Source: Propionibacterium sp. oral taxon 192 str. F0372 (lineage in GTDB: Bacteria > Actinomycetota > Actinomycetes > Propionibacteriales > Propionibacteriaceae). Taken from it: 64,000 nucleotides of DNA. How positions within the stretch are numbered: position 1 is the stretch's first letter; each line of letters starts with the position of its first letter. The notes beneath the pieces were generated by a model. It had not been told where the DNA came from, made no database searches, and saw nothing but the letters and a program-made list of their open reading frames with translations. Below are positions 53,566 through 61,316 of this stretch, piece by piece. The stretch lies in the NCBI RefSeq assembly GCF_000413315.1, contig NZ_KE340297.1, positions 1,744,581-1,808,580 on the forward strand, in the 5' to 3' direction. Position numbers and translations under genes: made by a program.

Positions 53566-53580
53566 CACGAAAGGTTCGTG
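53566..53580. promoter_or_regulatory. Candidate operator upstream of the GH6 gene
   Basis: Inverted repeat CACGAA-AGG-TTCGTG, 16 bp upstream of the GH6 start codon on the minus strand. Its size and placement would suit a dimeric repressor such as a LacI-type sugar regulator, but none is encoded nearby. Confidence 0.4.
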
Positions 53581-54747
53581 AAAGTGACTCGGCATGCCGT
53601 GGATGATGAATGGCGAGGTCACACCCCAGAAATTTGGATACACAGATGGATGCAACGAGACCGCTGGTGTTGCTGGGGGCTGAGGTGGCGTAGAGTAAGA
53701 GGCTCTCATGATTGCCTGTTGTCGATCGGCGCCGCGCGGTCGATCAGCCCCCGGCATGGGATGAGTTGGAAGAGAACTTGCTCATCTTGCCAGGGACATC
53801 GCGGACGGGGCTATGAACAGTTTACAGGAACGTGATACCGCCAAGTTGGGGAGAAAACACTGAGTCGATAGCCTATGCGCGGTCAACGAGATGGGGCATC
53901 CCGCCACAGCATCGGTGCCCGATGCGAACTGGGCAGCTGTGGTTGGGAGGCCTTAACATGAACCCTGCGGGCTATCACCGATACGGACGAGCAGGTTGTG
54001 CACTTTATCTGATGTCAGAAGCGTGAGCGTGGAAACTGATGGAAGAGATGGAATCGATAATGATGGCGTCTTGGCCTACTAGGCCATGACTCTGCCCGTG
54101 GGAACAGGTGGTGTGGTCTGAGCATTGCGTGTCCGCGTACCGATGGAGGCTTCCGATGCCGAGCAGACAGCATGGCGGGCTGGACTGCCATGAACAGCAA
54201 AGCGATTATCTGCGTGCAGTGCTCTTGGAAATTGCAGGCATGCCCGTGCTCCTGCCAAGTATCGGGCTCGGGGCCTATAGCCATGCATGGGAAGGTGTCG
54301 ATGTTCAGCACGATCTGTTCATTCGGGCCATGGAAGCAAAGTTGAAACTTCTGTCGTGGGGTTGTCCTGCTTGAGGTGGTGAGGGCTTTTCTGATGCTGC
54401 TGTTGTCTACGGCAGGTCGACTGTCAGGCGGATCGCGGGTGAGTGCCGGTCCGATGTTGGGGGCTGAAGGTGGCAAGCATCATGAACAGTAACGACTCTG
54501 ACCGCATTGTTCGATACGAGGTGAAGGCTGTTTATGATGTTTCTTCGAAAGGAATTATGATGAATGTAATCTTCTAAGGTTAGCGCAAATATATTGAGGA
54601 TCAAAAAATTAATGCCTGCTGAGCCGTATCGCGATTCGGAGCAGTCGCCATGGTGTGTTTGCGACCTCGAAGAATTATGCATAGAGAAACATGATGAACA
54701 TCGAGATGGGCTGGGCGGAGGTGGCGTGGCGCATTGCGGCGAACGCA
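53581..54747. other. Long non-conserved stretch, mostly without a recognisable gene
   Basis: About 1.2 kb between the GH6 and S4-domain genes. Apart from the possible amidotransferase remnant at 54108-54374, no frame shows recognisable motifs or a credible start. A 13-bp palindrome GGCCTACTAGGCC lies at 54073-54085. The stretch from about 54490 to 54640 is clearly AT-rich. Looks like eroded accessory DNA. Confidence 0.55.
54108..54374 (+). pseudogene. Possible remnant of a gamma-glutamyl-GABA hydrolase (peptidase C26) gene
   Basis: The frame contains QQSDYLRAVLLEIAGMPVLL, like the N-terminal block of PuuD-type class I glutamine amidotransferases (Q..YL.AI..AGG.P..LP), and further on DLFIRAMEAKLKLL, like their LI.A.E...P.LGICRG segment. 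The catalytic Cys and the part between are missing. If correct, this is a gene fragment with an internal deletion. Evidence is pattern similarity only. Confidence 0.3.
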
Positions 54748-55191
54748 TCATTCGTCGTCGAACAGCTCACGCAGGTCGCGGTGGCGTCCGCCACCCATCA
54801 GCGCATCCAATTGACGGCGTTCCCGTTTCGTGGGTCTTCCAGTTCCTCGGTCACGGATGATCGCCGCAGGCGCCTCCAGCGGAGTAGGCCGTGGCGGGGA
54901 GAAATCGGTATAGGCGCTCTGGGCGATCGAGGCTCCCACTCTTTTGAGCAGGATGCGTTCTACTCGGAGAAACCGATCGAAGCCCGCTACCCGATAGCGC
55001 ACCTCATCACCGACGCTCACGTGCTGGGCTGGCTTCGCCGGTTCGCCGTTGATGCGCACATGTCCGGCCCGGCAGGCAGCGGTGGCCGCAGAACGTGACT
55101 TGACCTGACGCACTGCCCACAGCCACACGTCGATGCGGGCCGAGACTGGCCCGTTCGTCGCATCGGTTCCGTATCGTTGTGGTGAGGTCAT
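54748..55191 (-). CDS. S4 domain RNA-binding protein (HslR/Hsp15-like)
   Basis: 147 residues. The S4 domain (about 19-85) reads ARIDVWLWAVRQVKSRSAATAACRAGHVRINGEPAKP, typical of Hsp15, which recycles 50S subunits with stalled nascent chains. The basic C-terminus (GRPTKRERRQLDAL) is also seen in this family. TAGGGT (55198-55203 on the minus strand) ends 6 nt before ATG 55191 and contains the stop codon of the upstream membrane-protein gene. Confidence 0.88.
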   Translation of the reverse strand: MTSPQRYGTDATNGPVSARIDVWLWAVRQVKSRSAATAACRAGHVRINGEPAKPAQHVSVGDEVRYRVAGFDRFLRVERILLKRVGASIAQSAYTDFSPPRPTPLEAPAAIIRDRGTGRPTKRERRQLDALMGGGRHRDLRELFDDE

Positions 55192-55200
55192 CCTAGGACC

Positions 55201-56160
55201 CTACCGGTGACGGGATACGAGTTGCGAGAGCACCACGACCAGGGCGGCCATCTCGTAGTGGACGTTGTAGGCGCCCAAGGCTGAGTAGGCCATTCGTCCG
55301 ACCGGATAGTCCCAGATCTGTAGACCTGCCACGATGACGGTCAGCACCGCGACGCCCATCCACATCACGGGGCCGCTCAGCAGCGGAGATAATGTGGTTG
55401 CCACCGACACCGTGTTCCGGCCTTCCACATGAGTGAAACCGATCCAGAAAAGGTAGTGCATCCCTTGCATGAAACAGAAGGCGGCATACCAGCCCATGGC
55501 GGTCACCGGATCGGCGCCGGGCGGGGCGACGGCCGAGATGAGAGCATTGGTGTGGATCTCTTCGGGCAACAACCGTGGGATGGGCCACGTGGTGATGAGC
55601 CTCCCAATCAGCAGCGCTGGGATGACCAGTGCCCAGACTGCGAGAAAACCGTGCACCATCCGGCGGGTGGTCGAGGCGGACCGTCGTGCCCAGTCCCAGA
55701 CGAGTACGACGGGGACCAGATTGTGGATGTGGGCGGCAGCGAATATCCACCAGCCCAGATGTATCACTCCCAGCACGGTGACCACGACCATGACTCCGGT
55801 CAGTGTCCACCGGAGGGTTCCGCGGCACACCAGATGAGCCACCAAGCACATCACCACGCCGGAGGCGATGACCTCGGCACGATGACCAGCAGTGAACCAC
55901 TGGGTGGAAATCAGTCTGATCAGCGCCATAACCGTCAGCCAAGCCACGATCACTGCCCCACCTCCCGGAGGGATGACCTCTGCCGTACGCCCCACCAGGT
56001 AACGCAGCGCGCAGGCGATATGCAGCACACCAACCGCGCCCATAACGAAGACATTCATCTCGAACGGGGCGCACAAGGTCACCCCCAGAATGACAACCGC
56101 TGCTCCCGCCCACGGCCACAGCACAGGTGAGGTGTCATGAAGTGTCGGCCCAGTAATCAC
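55201..56160 (-). CDS. Polytopic membrane protein with His-rich helices, unknown function
   Basis: 319 residues with about eight transmembrane helices and almost no soluble part. Histidines recur within or beside helices (GVLHIACALRYLVG, AAAHIHNLVPVVLVWDW, FMQGMHYLFWIGFTH), reminiscent of membrane metal- or haem-binding proteins such as Brp/Blh-type oxygenases, but no family was recognised. The GTG start overlaps the stop of the 77-residue gene (GTGA), so the two are coupled. A longer reading frame upstream is not supported. Confidence 0.72.
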   Translation of the reverse strand: MITGPTLHDTSPVLWPWAGAAVVILGVTLCAPFEMNVFVMGAVGVLHIACALRYLVGRTAEVIPPGGGAVIVAWLTVMALIRLISTQWFTAGHRAEVIASGVVMCLVAHLVCRGTLRWTLTGVMVVVTVLGVIHLGWWIFAAAHIHNLVPVVLVWDWARRSASTTRRMVHGFLAVWALVIPALLIGRLITTWPIPRLLPEEIHTNALISAVAPPGADPVTAMGWYAAFCFMQGMHYLFWIGFTHVEGRNTVSVATTLSPLLSGPVMWMGVAVLTVIVAGLQIWDYPVGRMAYSALGAYNVHYEMAALVVVLSQLVSRHR

Positions 56161-56390
56161 GGGGTCTTGCGGGGTGCTTGCGGCGCATCCGGAGCCGGGC
56201 CGGGCGATCGTTCGGTGGTCGGTGCCGTGGTGGGCCATTCTGAGCTCGGATTGGTGGTGCGAGCCGCCCCGCGGCGTCGTAGCACCACAATGAGCGCGAT
56301 CGCGGCGATCAGCACCACCAAGGCGACCAACACAAATACCGGCCAACCGTCGGTAAGTTCTTTTGGATAGGAGGGAACGTCCAGCAGCAT
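56157..56390 (-). CDS. Small single-pass membrane protein
   Basis: 77 residues: one helix ([21 protein letters not shown]) followed by a basic stop-transfer RRRG and a Pro/Thr/Glu-rich cytosolic tail. Unknown function. CAAAAT (56397-56402 on the minus strand) ends 6 nt before the ATG. Coupled to the His-rich membrane protein; together they may form a two-component membrane unit. Confidence 0.65.
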   Translation of the reverse strand: MLLDVPSYPKELTDGWPVFVLVALVVLIAAIALIVVLRRRGAARTTNPSSEWPTTAPTTERSPGPAPDAPQAPRKTP

Positions 56391-56441
56391 CGCACCATTT
56401 TGGCATGTATAGGGTGTCAGATGCCGTAGTGGAATGGTGCC

Positions 56442-56795
56442 ATGCTCTTTTGGTTGTCGGCTTATCTGCTCACGTGCGCGGTGGAGATCCCGGTGATCTT
56501 GCTCGCTTGCCGGGTATTGGGCTGGCCGGTGAGACTCTGGCCCATGGTGGTGATCGGCTGGATGCTGCAGTTCACCCACCCAGTCTTGTGGTTGGTGGCA
56601 CCGAATACCATCAGTGGTCTGCTGTGCGCCGAGATGGTGGTCATCCTCGTCGAAGGTGCGGCGCTGGGGCAGTGGGCATCCCATCGTCCGGAACTGGGGA
56701 ACCATCCGGTGAGGTGTGCTGCCATGACGGTGAGCATGGCGGCCAACGCAGCTTCGGTGCTGGTGGGCTTGGTTGCTTCGCAGGTCGTGTGGTGA
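56442..56795 (+). CDS. Small polytopic membrane protein
   Basis: 117 residues with four hydrophobic helices (starting [20 protein letters not shown] and [20 protein letters not shown]). No family recognised. It is divergent from the preceding pair across only 51 bp, and the promoter/start context (AAT-GGTGC-C-ATG) mirrors that of the opposite gene (AAT-GGTGC-G-ATG), suggesting co-regulation. ahcY follows 62 bp later with its own promoter-like element. Confidence 0.65.
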   Translation: MLFWLSAYLLTCAVEIPVILLACRVLGWPVRLWPMVVIGWMLQFTHPVLWLVAPNTISGLLCAEMVVILVEGAALGQWASHRPELGNHPVRCAAMTVSMAANAASVLVGLVASQVVW

Positions 56796-56857
56796 CCACA
56801 ACGGGAAGCGCCCTGGGGTCGATGCGGTCGTGTGCCTGGGTCTCTAGACTTGTCTGC

Positions 56858-58246
56858 ATGGATCACCGCGTAGCAGACATGTCCCTGGCTGATTTCGGTC
56901 GTCGTGAAATCACCCTAGCCGAGCACGAGATGCCCGGGCTGATGGCGATGCGTGAACGGCATGCGGTCAGCAAGCCACTTTCCGGGGCGCGGATCTCCGG
57001 ATCCATCCACATGACCATCCAGACCGCGGTGCTCATTGAGACCCTGGTGGCTCTCGGCGCTCAGGTGCGCTGGGCTTCCTGCAATATTTTCTCCACCCAG
57101 GATCACGCCGCGGCCGCCATCGCTGCAGCAGGGATTCCCGTCTTCGCGTGGAAGGGGGAGACTCTGGAGGAGTACTGGGAATGCACCACTGAGATCTTCC
57201 GCTGGCCCGACGGCCAGCTGCCCACGATGATCCTCGACGACGGTGGAGACGCTACCTTGCTGGTGCACAAGGGAGTCGAATTCGGTCGTGATGTGCCACA
57301 GCCGGGACCCGATGACTCCACGGAGTACAAGGTGATCTTGGAACAATTGCGCCGCACCAGCGATGTTGACTGGAAGGCCATCGCTGACAACCTGCTGGGC
57401 GTTACTGAGGAGACAACCACCGGCGTGCACCGACTCGTTCAGATGGCTGCCCGTGGGGAACTGCTGTTCCCTGCGATCAATGTCAACGATGCGGTCACTA
57501 AGTCGAAATTCGACAATGTTTACGGCTGTCGTCACTCGCTTCCCGACGGGATCAACCGGGCCACCGACATGCTTGTTGGTGGAAAGACCGCGGTCGTCTG
57601 CGGGTATGGTGAAGTAGGCAAGGGCTGCGCCCAGGCTCTGCGTGGCCAAGGGGCCCGGGTGCTAGTTACCGAGATCGACCCGATCTGTGCCCTGCAAGCT
57701 GCGATGGATGGCTACCAGGTGGTGCGTCTCGACGATGTCGTCGACCAGGCAGATATCTTCATCACGGCCACCGGATGCTGCGATGTGATCTCCGCCGGGC
57801 AGATGAGCCGCATGAAGCATCTGGCTGTGGTCGGGAACATCGGCCATTTCGACAACGAGATCGACATGGCCGGGGTAGAGAACTGGCCGGGGATCCGTCG
57901 CGAGAACATCAAGCCCCAAGTCGACGTGTGGCATTTCCCGGGTGGTAACGGCATCATCATCCTCTCTGAGGGACGCCTGCTGAATTTGGGAAATGCCACC
58001 GGTCACCCATCCTTCGTTATGTCGAACTCCTTCACCGATCAGGTACTTGCCCAGATGGAGCTGTACATCAATCACGAGGCCTACCCGGTGGGGGTGCACG
58101 TGCTGCCCAAGAAGCTTGATGAGGAGGTCGCCCGGCTCCACCTTGACTCGTTGGGAGCCAAGCTGTCGACGCTGACCACCATGCAAGCAGACTACTTGGG
58201 GATCAGTGTCGAAGGGCCTTACAAACCCGACACCTACCGCTACTGA
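56858..58246 (+). CDS. ahcY: S-adenosylhomocysteine hydrolase
   Basis: 462 residues. Reversibly cleaves SAH to adenosine and homocysteine, keeping methyltransferases active. [53 protein letters not shown]-type substrate residues and the NAD-binding [15 protein letters not shown] are present; the C-terminus PDTYRY is typical. TAGACT (56845-56850) ends 7 nt before ATG 56858 with no ribosome-binding site: one of the clearest leaderless starts here. A hairpin follows. Confidence 0.97.
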   Translation: MDHRVADMSLADFGRREITLAEHEMPGLMAMRERHAVSKPLSGARISGSIHMTIQTAVLIETLVALGAQVRWASCNIFSTQDHAAAAIAAAGIPVFAWKGETLEEYWECTTEIFRWPDGQLPTMILDDGGDATLLVHKGVEFGRDVPQPGPDDSTEYKVILEQLRRTSDVDWKAIADNLLGVTEETTTGVHRLVQMAARGELLFPAINVNDAVTKSKFDNVYGCRHSLPDGINRATDMLVGGKTAVVCGYGEVGKGCAQALRGQGARVLVTEIDPICALQAAMDGYQVVRLDDVVDQADIFITATGCCDVISAGQMSRMKHLAVVGNIGHFDNEIDMAGVENWPGIRRENIKPQVDVWHFPGGNGIIILSEGRLLNLGNATGHPSFVMSNSFTDQVLAQMELYINHEAYPVGVHVLPKKLDEEVARLHLDSLGAKLSTLTTMQADYLGISVEGPYKPDTYRY

Positions 58247-58250
58247 CACC

Positions 58251-58292
58251 CTCGCTCGTGGGGCCACCATCGCGATGGACGCCACGAGCGAG
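58251..58292. terminator. Hairpin between ahcY and the convergent DUF418 gene
   Basis: 11-bp stem (58251-58261 and 58282-58292). Its loop contains the inner palindrome CCATCGCGATGG (58267-58278). Placed directly after the ahcY stop and before the convergent gene's end, it probably terminates both. Confidence 0.8.
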
Positions 58293-58300
58293 CCAGCATC

Positions 58301-59347
58301 TCACGCGATACTTCCGACCAGTTTTACCTCCCGTTTGGCGGATCGCTTGGGCTGGTCGCCCTGCTTCTGTGAGATACGCCGCAGTGCAACCGGCTGCCAG
58401 CGAGTCACCACTCGCCAGCACCACTCCAGCGGCCCGTAGGTGAAGTGAGCGAGCCACCAGCGGGAGACCAAGTTCTGAGCGACGAGGATCGTTACCGCCA
58501 CGCCGAGGGCGGGCAGCACCGTGGTGCTCATCCGGAAATCGAGGGCCTTGCCCGCCAAAACGGCGAGTAGGCTGGCGCTCACGTAGTTGGAGAAGGCCAT
58601 CCGGCCCAGCGGGGTGAACAGCATAGTCAGCACGTTGCGTGCCCGGGTTTGCCACAGCAGGGACAGGGCACAGATGTAGAGCACCGTCATGATCATTCCC
58701 GCATCGCCGCCTGCGGTGGTGAACCGGGGATCGCCTGGTTGGCTCACCTGCCAGATCAACGCCGGGATGCTCAGCGCGAACGTGATCCACAAGCCGGGAC
58801 GGGTTCCCCGCCCGGCGGTCTCCAAGCGTTGCGGCAGGTCATATGCCGCGCAGGCCGCTCCCAGGCAGAACATTCCCGGCAGAGCGGCTGACCCGCCACC
58901 GATCATGAAGGTCACCAGCGTGCCCGCAAGGCCGATCGCCAGCAGGATGCGGCGTGAGCAGCACAGCACCAACGGAAGAACGATCAGGCCGAAGATCGCG
59001 TATTCACGCAGCACCTCGCCGGGGTAGACCAAGGAATGCAGCATCCCGAAACCGAATAGGGCGACCATGCGTCGCATCAGCTGTGGCCAGGCCCGCTCAC
59101 CGCGGGAACGCAAGCTGCGGGTGATCAGCCCCATCGAGATGCCGAACAAAAACATGAAGATTGGCACAAATCGGCAACTGACTAGGTAATACAGAACCTG
59201 CTGTGCTGGTTCTGTATTACCTGCCACGCGGGCAGTGGTGTCAAGACCATCGCCTAGGCGGGTGATGTCGCCGATGTTGACCAGCAGGATGCCCGTGATG
59301 GCGAAGCCGCGGAGCATGTCGAGGAAGGGGATGCGTTTGGTGTTCAT
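58301..59347 (-). CDS. DUF418 family (YeiB-like) membrane protein
   Basis: 348 residues with about nine to ten transmembrane helices. The N-terminal RIPFLDMLRGFAITGILLVNI and the C-terminal WWLAHFTYGPLEWCWRVVT motif identify the DUF418/YeiB group related to membrane acyltransferases. Substrate unknown. TAGCTT (59354-59359 on the minus strand) ends 6 nt before the ATG, another leaderless arrangement. A perfect 15-bp inverted repeat at 59184-59222 lies inside the coding region. Confidence 0.87.
   Translation of the reverse strand: MNTKRIPFLDMLRGFAITGILLVNIGDITRLGDGLDTTARVAGNTEPAQQVLYYLVSCRFVPIFMFLFGISMGLITRSLRSRGERAWPQLMRRMVALFGFGMLHSLVYPGEVLREYAIFGLIVLPLVLCCSRRILLAIGLAGTLVTFMIGGGSAALPGMFCLGAACAAYDLPQRLETAGRGTRPGLWITFALSIPALIWQVSQPGDPRFTTAGGDAGMIMTVLYICALSLLWQTRARNVLTMLFTPLGRMAFSNYVSASLLAVLAGKALDFRMSTTVLPALGVAVTILVAQNLVSRWWLAHFTYGPLEWCWRVVTRWQPVALRRISQKQGDQPKRSAKREVKLVGSIA
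59184..59222. repeat. Perfect 15-bp inverted repeat inside the DUF418 gene
   Basis: Arms 59184-59198 and 59208-59222 are exactly complementary, around the 9-nt centre TGCTGTGCT. It lies in an extracytoplasmic-loop-coding part of the gene and is too long to expect by chance there. Confidence 0.8.
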
Positions 59348-59420
59348 GGGAGCAAGCTAGGAGATAAAACAGCGCGCTGGGGCCGGATTCCTCTCGGGGA
59401 ACCACTGGTTGGTGACCTAA

Positions 59421-59436
59421 TCCACCCCAGGGTGGA
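59421..59436. promoter_or_regulatory. Candidate operator between the DUF418 gene and the two-component genes
   Basis: Inverted repeat TCCACCC-CA-GGGTGGA, about 40 bp upstream of a -10-like TAGTCT (59477-59482) serving the sensor kinase gene. A GGGGTGG half-site recurs near 59450. Possible binding site for the cognate LuxR-type regulator. Confidence 0.45.
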
Positions 59437-59501
59437 ATCAGTCGCCATGGGGTGGGGATCCGACGGTCCATCTGCCTAGTCTCGTGACGAAGGAGGCCCG
59501 G

Positions 59502-60551
59502 ATGACCTACACATCACGATGGAACTGGAACCTGATTAGCCACACCTTGATGGCGGTCGTCGTGGTGCTGGGTGCCATTCAGATCGTCGTCACCGATCAA
59601 GTTTTTTCCGTGGACATTCTCATTCCGGTCGCGCTCGGCATCGCGGTAGCCAATGCCCGGGCGTGGTGGGTGTGGCTGGTGCCGATGATGATCGGGATCG
59701 GCATCGCCTGTTTTGACTGGACCAAGGATGAGCTCGGTGTGGTTTCGCACGAGTTGCTCATGAAGGATCGTCTGATGGTGCTCATCTCCTTGGTCTCCAC
59801 TGTGGGGGCGGCTGTGGCGGTGGGCCTGATAATCCGGGTCAACCGGCGGCTCCACCAGATGCGTCGTGATGCCCTTGAAGCCGAGCATGAACAAAATCTG
59901 CGGGCCGCCGTGCTGGGCGAACGAAGCAGGATTTCCGCAGAAATGCACGATGTCGTGGGCCATGGACTCGCCCTGATCGCCGTCGCCAGCGAAGCTGCTA
60001 GATATCTCGCCCAGGCCCCCGCCGATGAGGTGGATCTCGGCACCGGGGAACGCTTGGTAGAAATCGGTAATGCCTTAGACCAAATACACGCCACCGCAGT
60101 GCGATCCTTGTCCGAGACCCGGACTTTGGTCCATGCACTGGGTGAGGGCACCGCGGTCACGGGGGTGGCCCCGGGGCTCGCCGATATACGTGAACTGGTG
60201 AACAACGCCTGCCAGGCCGGTCAACGTGCTCGGGTCATCATCGCGCGGGAGGTGGACCTGCTCGATATCGGGATCCCGGCGCAGACCGCGATGTACCGGT
60301 GCGTCCAGGAATGCCTTACCAATGCGTTGCGACATGCTCCTGGAACAATATTGCGAGGATCGCTTGAGGTGCAGGATTTGTCACTGGTGTGGCATGCGGT
60401 CAACCACACGGATGCTCTCGCCATCGCCGAGGGTAGTGGCGTGGCAGCCATGCGGCAACGGCTGGCGGCGGTGAATGGTTCGCTGGATGTGGGCCTCGCT
60501 GATGGGGAGTTCGTCCTTGAGGCTCGGATCCCACTGAAGGAGGAACGATGA
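59502..60551 (+). CDS. Two-component sensor histidine kinase (HisKA_3 type), second system
   Basis: 349 residues: about four transmembrane segments in residues 12-112, a coiled linker, phospho-acceptor His149 in RISAEMHDVVGHGLALI, and a degenerate HATPase region (CVQECLTNALRHA; GSGVAAMRQRLAAVNG). ATG 59502 is chosen over GTG 59484 because AAGGAGG lies 7-13 nt upstream and TAGTCT is suitably placed as a -10. Coupled to the response regulator by ATGA. Confidence 0.92.
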   Translation: MTYTSRWNWNLISHTLMAVVVVLGAIQIVVTDQVFSVDILIPVALGIAVANARAWWVWLVPMMIGIGIACFDWTKDELGVVSHELLMKDRLMVLISLVSTVGAAVAVGLIIRVNRRLHQMRRDALEAEHEQNLRAAVLGERSRISAEMHDVVGHGLALIAVASEAARYLAQAPADEVDLGTGERLVEIGNALDQIHATAVRSLSETRTLVHALGEGTAVTGVAPGLADIRELVNNACQAGQRARVIIAREVDLLDIGIPAQTAMYRCVQECLTNALRHAPGTILRGSLEVQDLSLVWHAVNHTDALAIAEGSGVAAMRQRLAAVNGSLDVGLADGEFVLEARIPLKEER

Positions 60552-61210
60552 GCACATGGCGATTGCTGCTGGCCGATGATCAGGCGATGGTGCGCACCGG
60601 TTTCCGGATGATGCTCGCCCCGCAACGCGACATGGCCGTCGTTGGGGAGGCCGCCGACGGCCTGCAGGCGGTTCAGCTAGCTGTCGACCTCAAACCTGAT
60701 CTGGTGCTCATGGATATCAGGATGCCGAACCTTAATGGGTTGGGTGCCACCGAGCAGATCCTCAACCGGTGTCCCGCAACGAAGGTGCTCGTGTTGACCA
60801 CTTTTGACCTGGACGAGTACGTGATCCGAGCTCTGAACGTGGGGGCCTCCGGCTTCCTGCTCAAGGACGCTTCGGCCCACGAACTGCTGGCGGCCGTGCG
60901 CGCGGTGTGCGGTGGTGATGCCGTCGTCGCGCCTTCGGCAACCAAACGCTTGCTGGACAGGATGCTCCCGATTGTGATCGGGGATGGAGCCTCGCGGCTG
61001 GCTGCCGCAGGGTTGAGCGAACGTGAATGCGAGGTGCTCTCCCTCATCGGTCGTGGCCTGTCGAATCCCGAGATCGCTGACGAATTGGTGCTCGCTGAAT
61101 CTACCGTGAAATCCCATGTCCATGCCCTGTTGGCGAAGACCCGCAGCCGGGACCGGGTGCAACTGGTGATCCTGGCGATTGAGAGTGGACTGGTGACGCG
61201 CGAGTCCTGA
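60548..61210 (+). CDS. NarL/LuxR-family response regulator, second system
   Basis: 220 residues. Receiver with Asp10/Asp11, phospho-acceptor Asp56 and the LTTFDLDEYV switch region; C-terminal LuxR HTH (LSERECEVLSLIGRGLSNPEIADEL). Target genes are unknown; the divergent DUF418 gene is the nearest candidate. A loose inverted repeat after the gene (61212-61218 and 61240-61246) may terminate transcription. Confidence 0.93.
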   Translation: MSTWRLLLADDQAMVRTGFRMMLAPQRDMAVVGEAADGLQAVQLAVDLKPDLVLMDIRMPNLNGLGATEQILNRCPATKVLVLTTFDLDEYVIRALNVGASGFLLKDASAHELLAAVRAVCGGDAVVAPSATKRLLDRMLPIVIGDGASRLAAAGLSERECEVLSLIGRGLSNPEIADELVLAESTVKSHVHALLAKTRSRDRVQLVILAIESGLVTRES

Positions 61211-61316
61211 GCTCCGTGCTCATCCGAGCCGACCATTCTCACGGAGAAGGGTCACCTTATTCCATTATCAGTCGTCTGCAAGCGGTTGCTATTCCTCATA
61301 ATGGCAGGATTATTGT

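Noticed and set aside
54015-54476. 153-codon minus-strand frame
   Set aside because: No motif or start signal; it lies in eroded DNA opposite the possible C26 fragment.
55193-56119. 308-codon minus-strand frame overlapping the membrane protein
   Set aside because: Gly/Arg/His-rich translation typical of a shifted frame; the overlapping frame has a clear membrane topology.
56163-56406. Upstream extension of the His-rich membrane protein, and a long alternative frame (56157-56801) for the 77-residue protein
   Set aside because: Both add Arg/His/Ser-rich sequence opposite or between other genes; GTG 56160 and ATG 56390 fit the coupling and promoter context.
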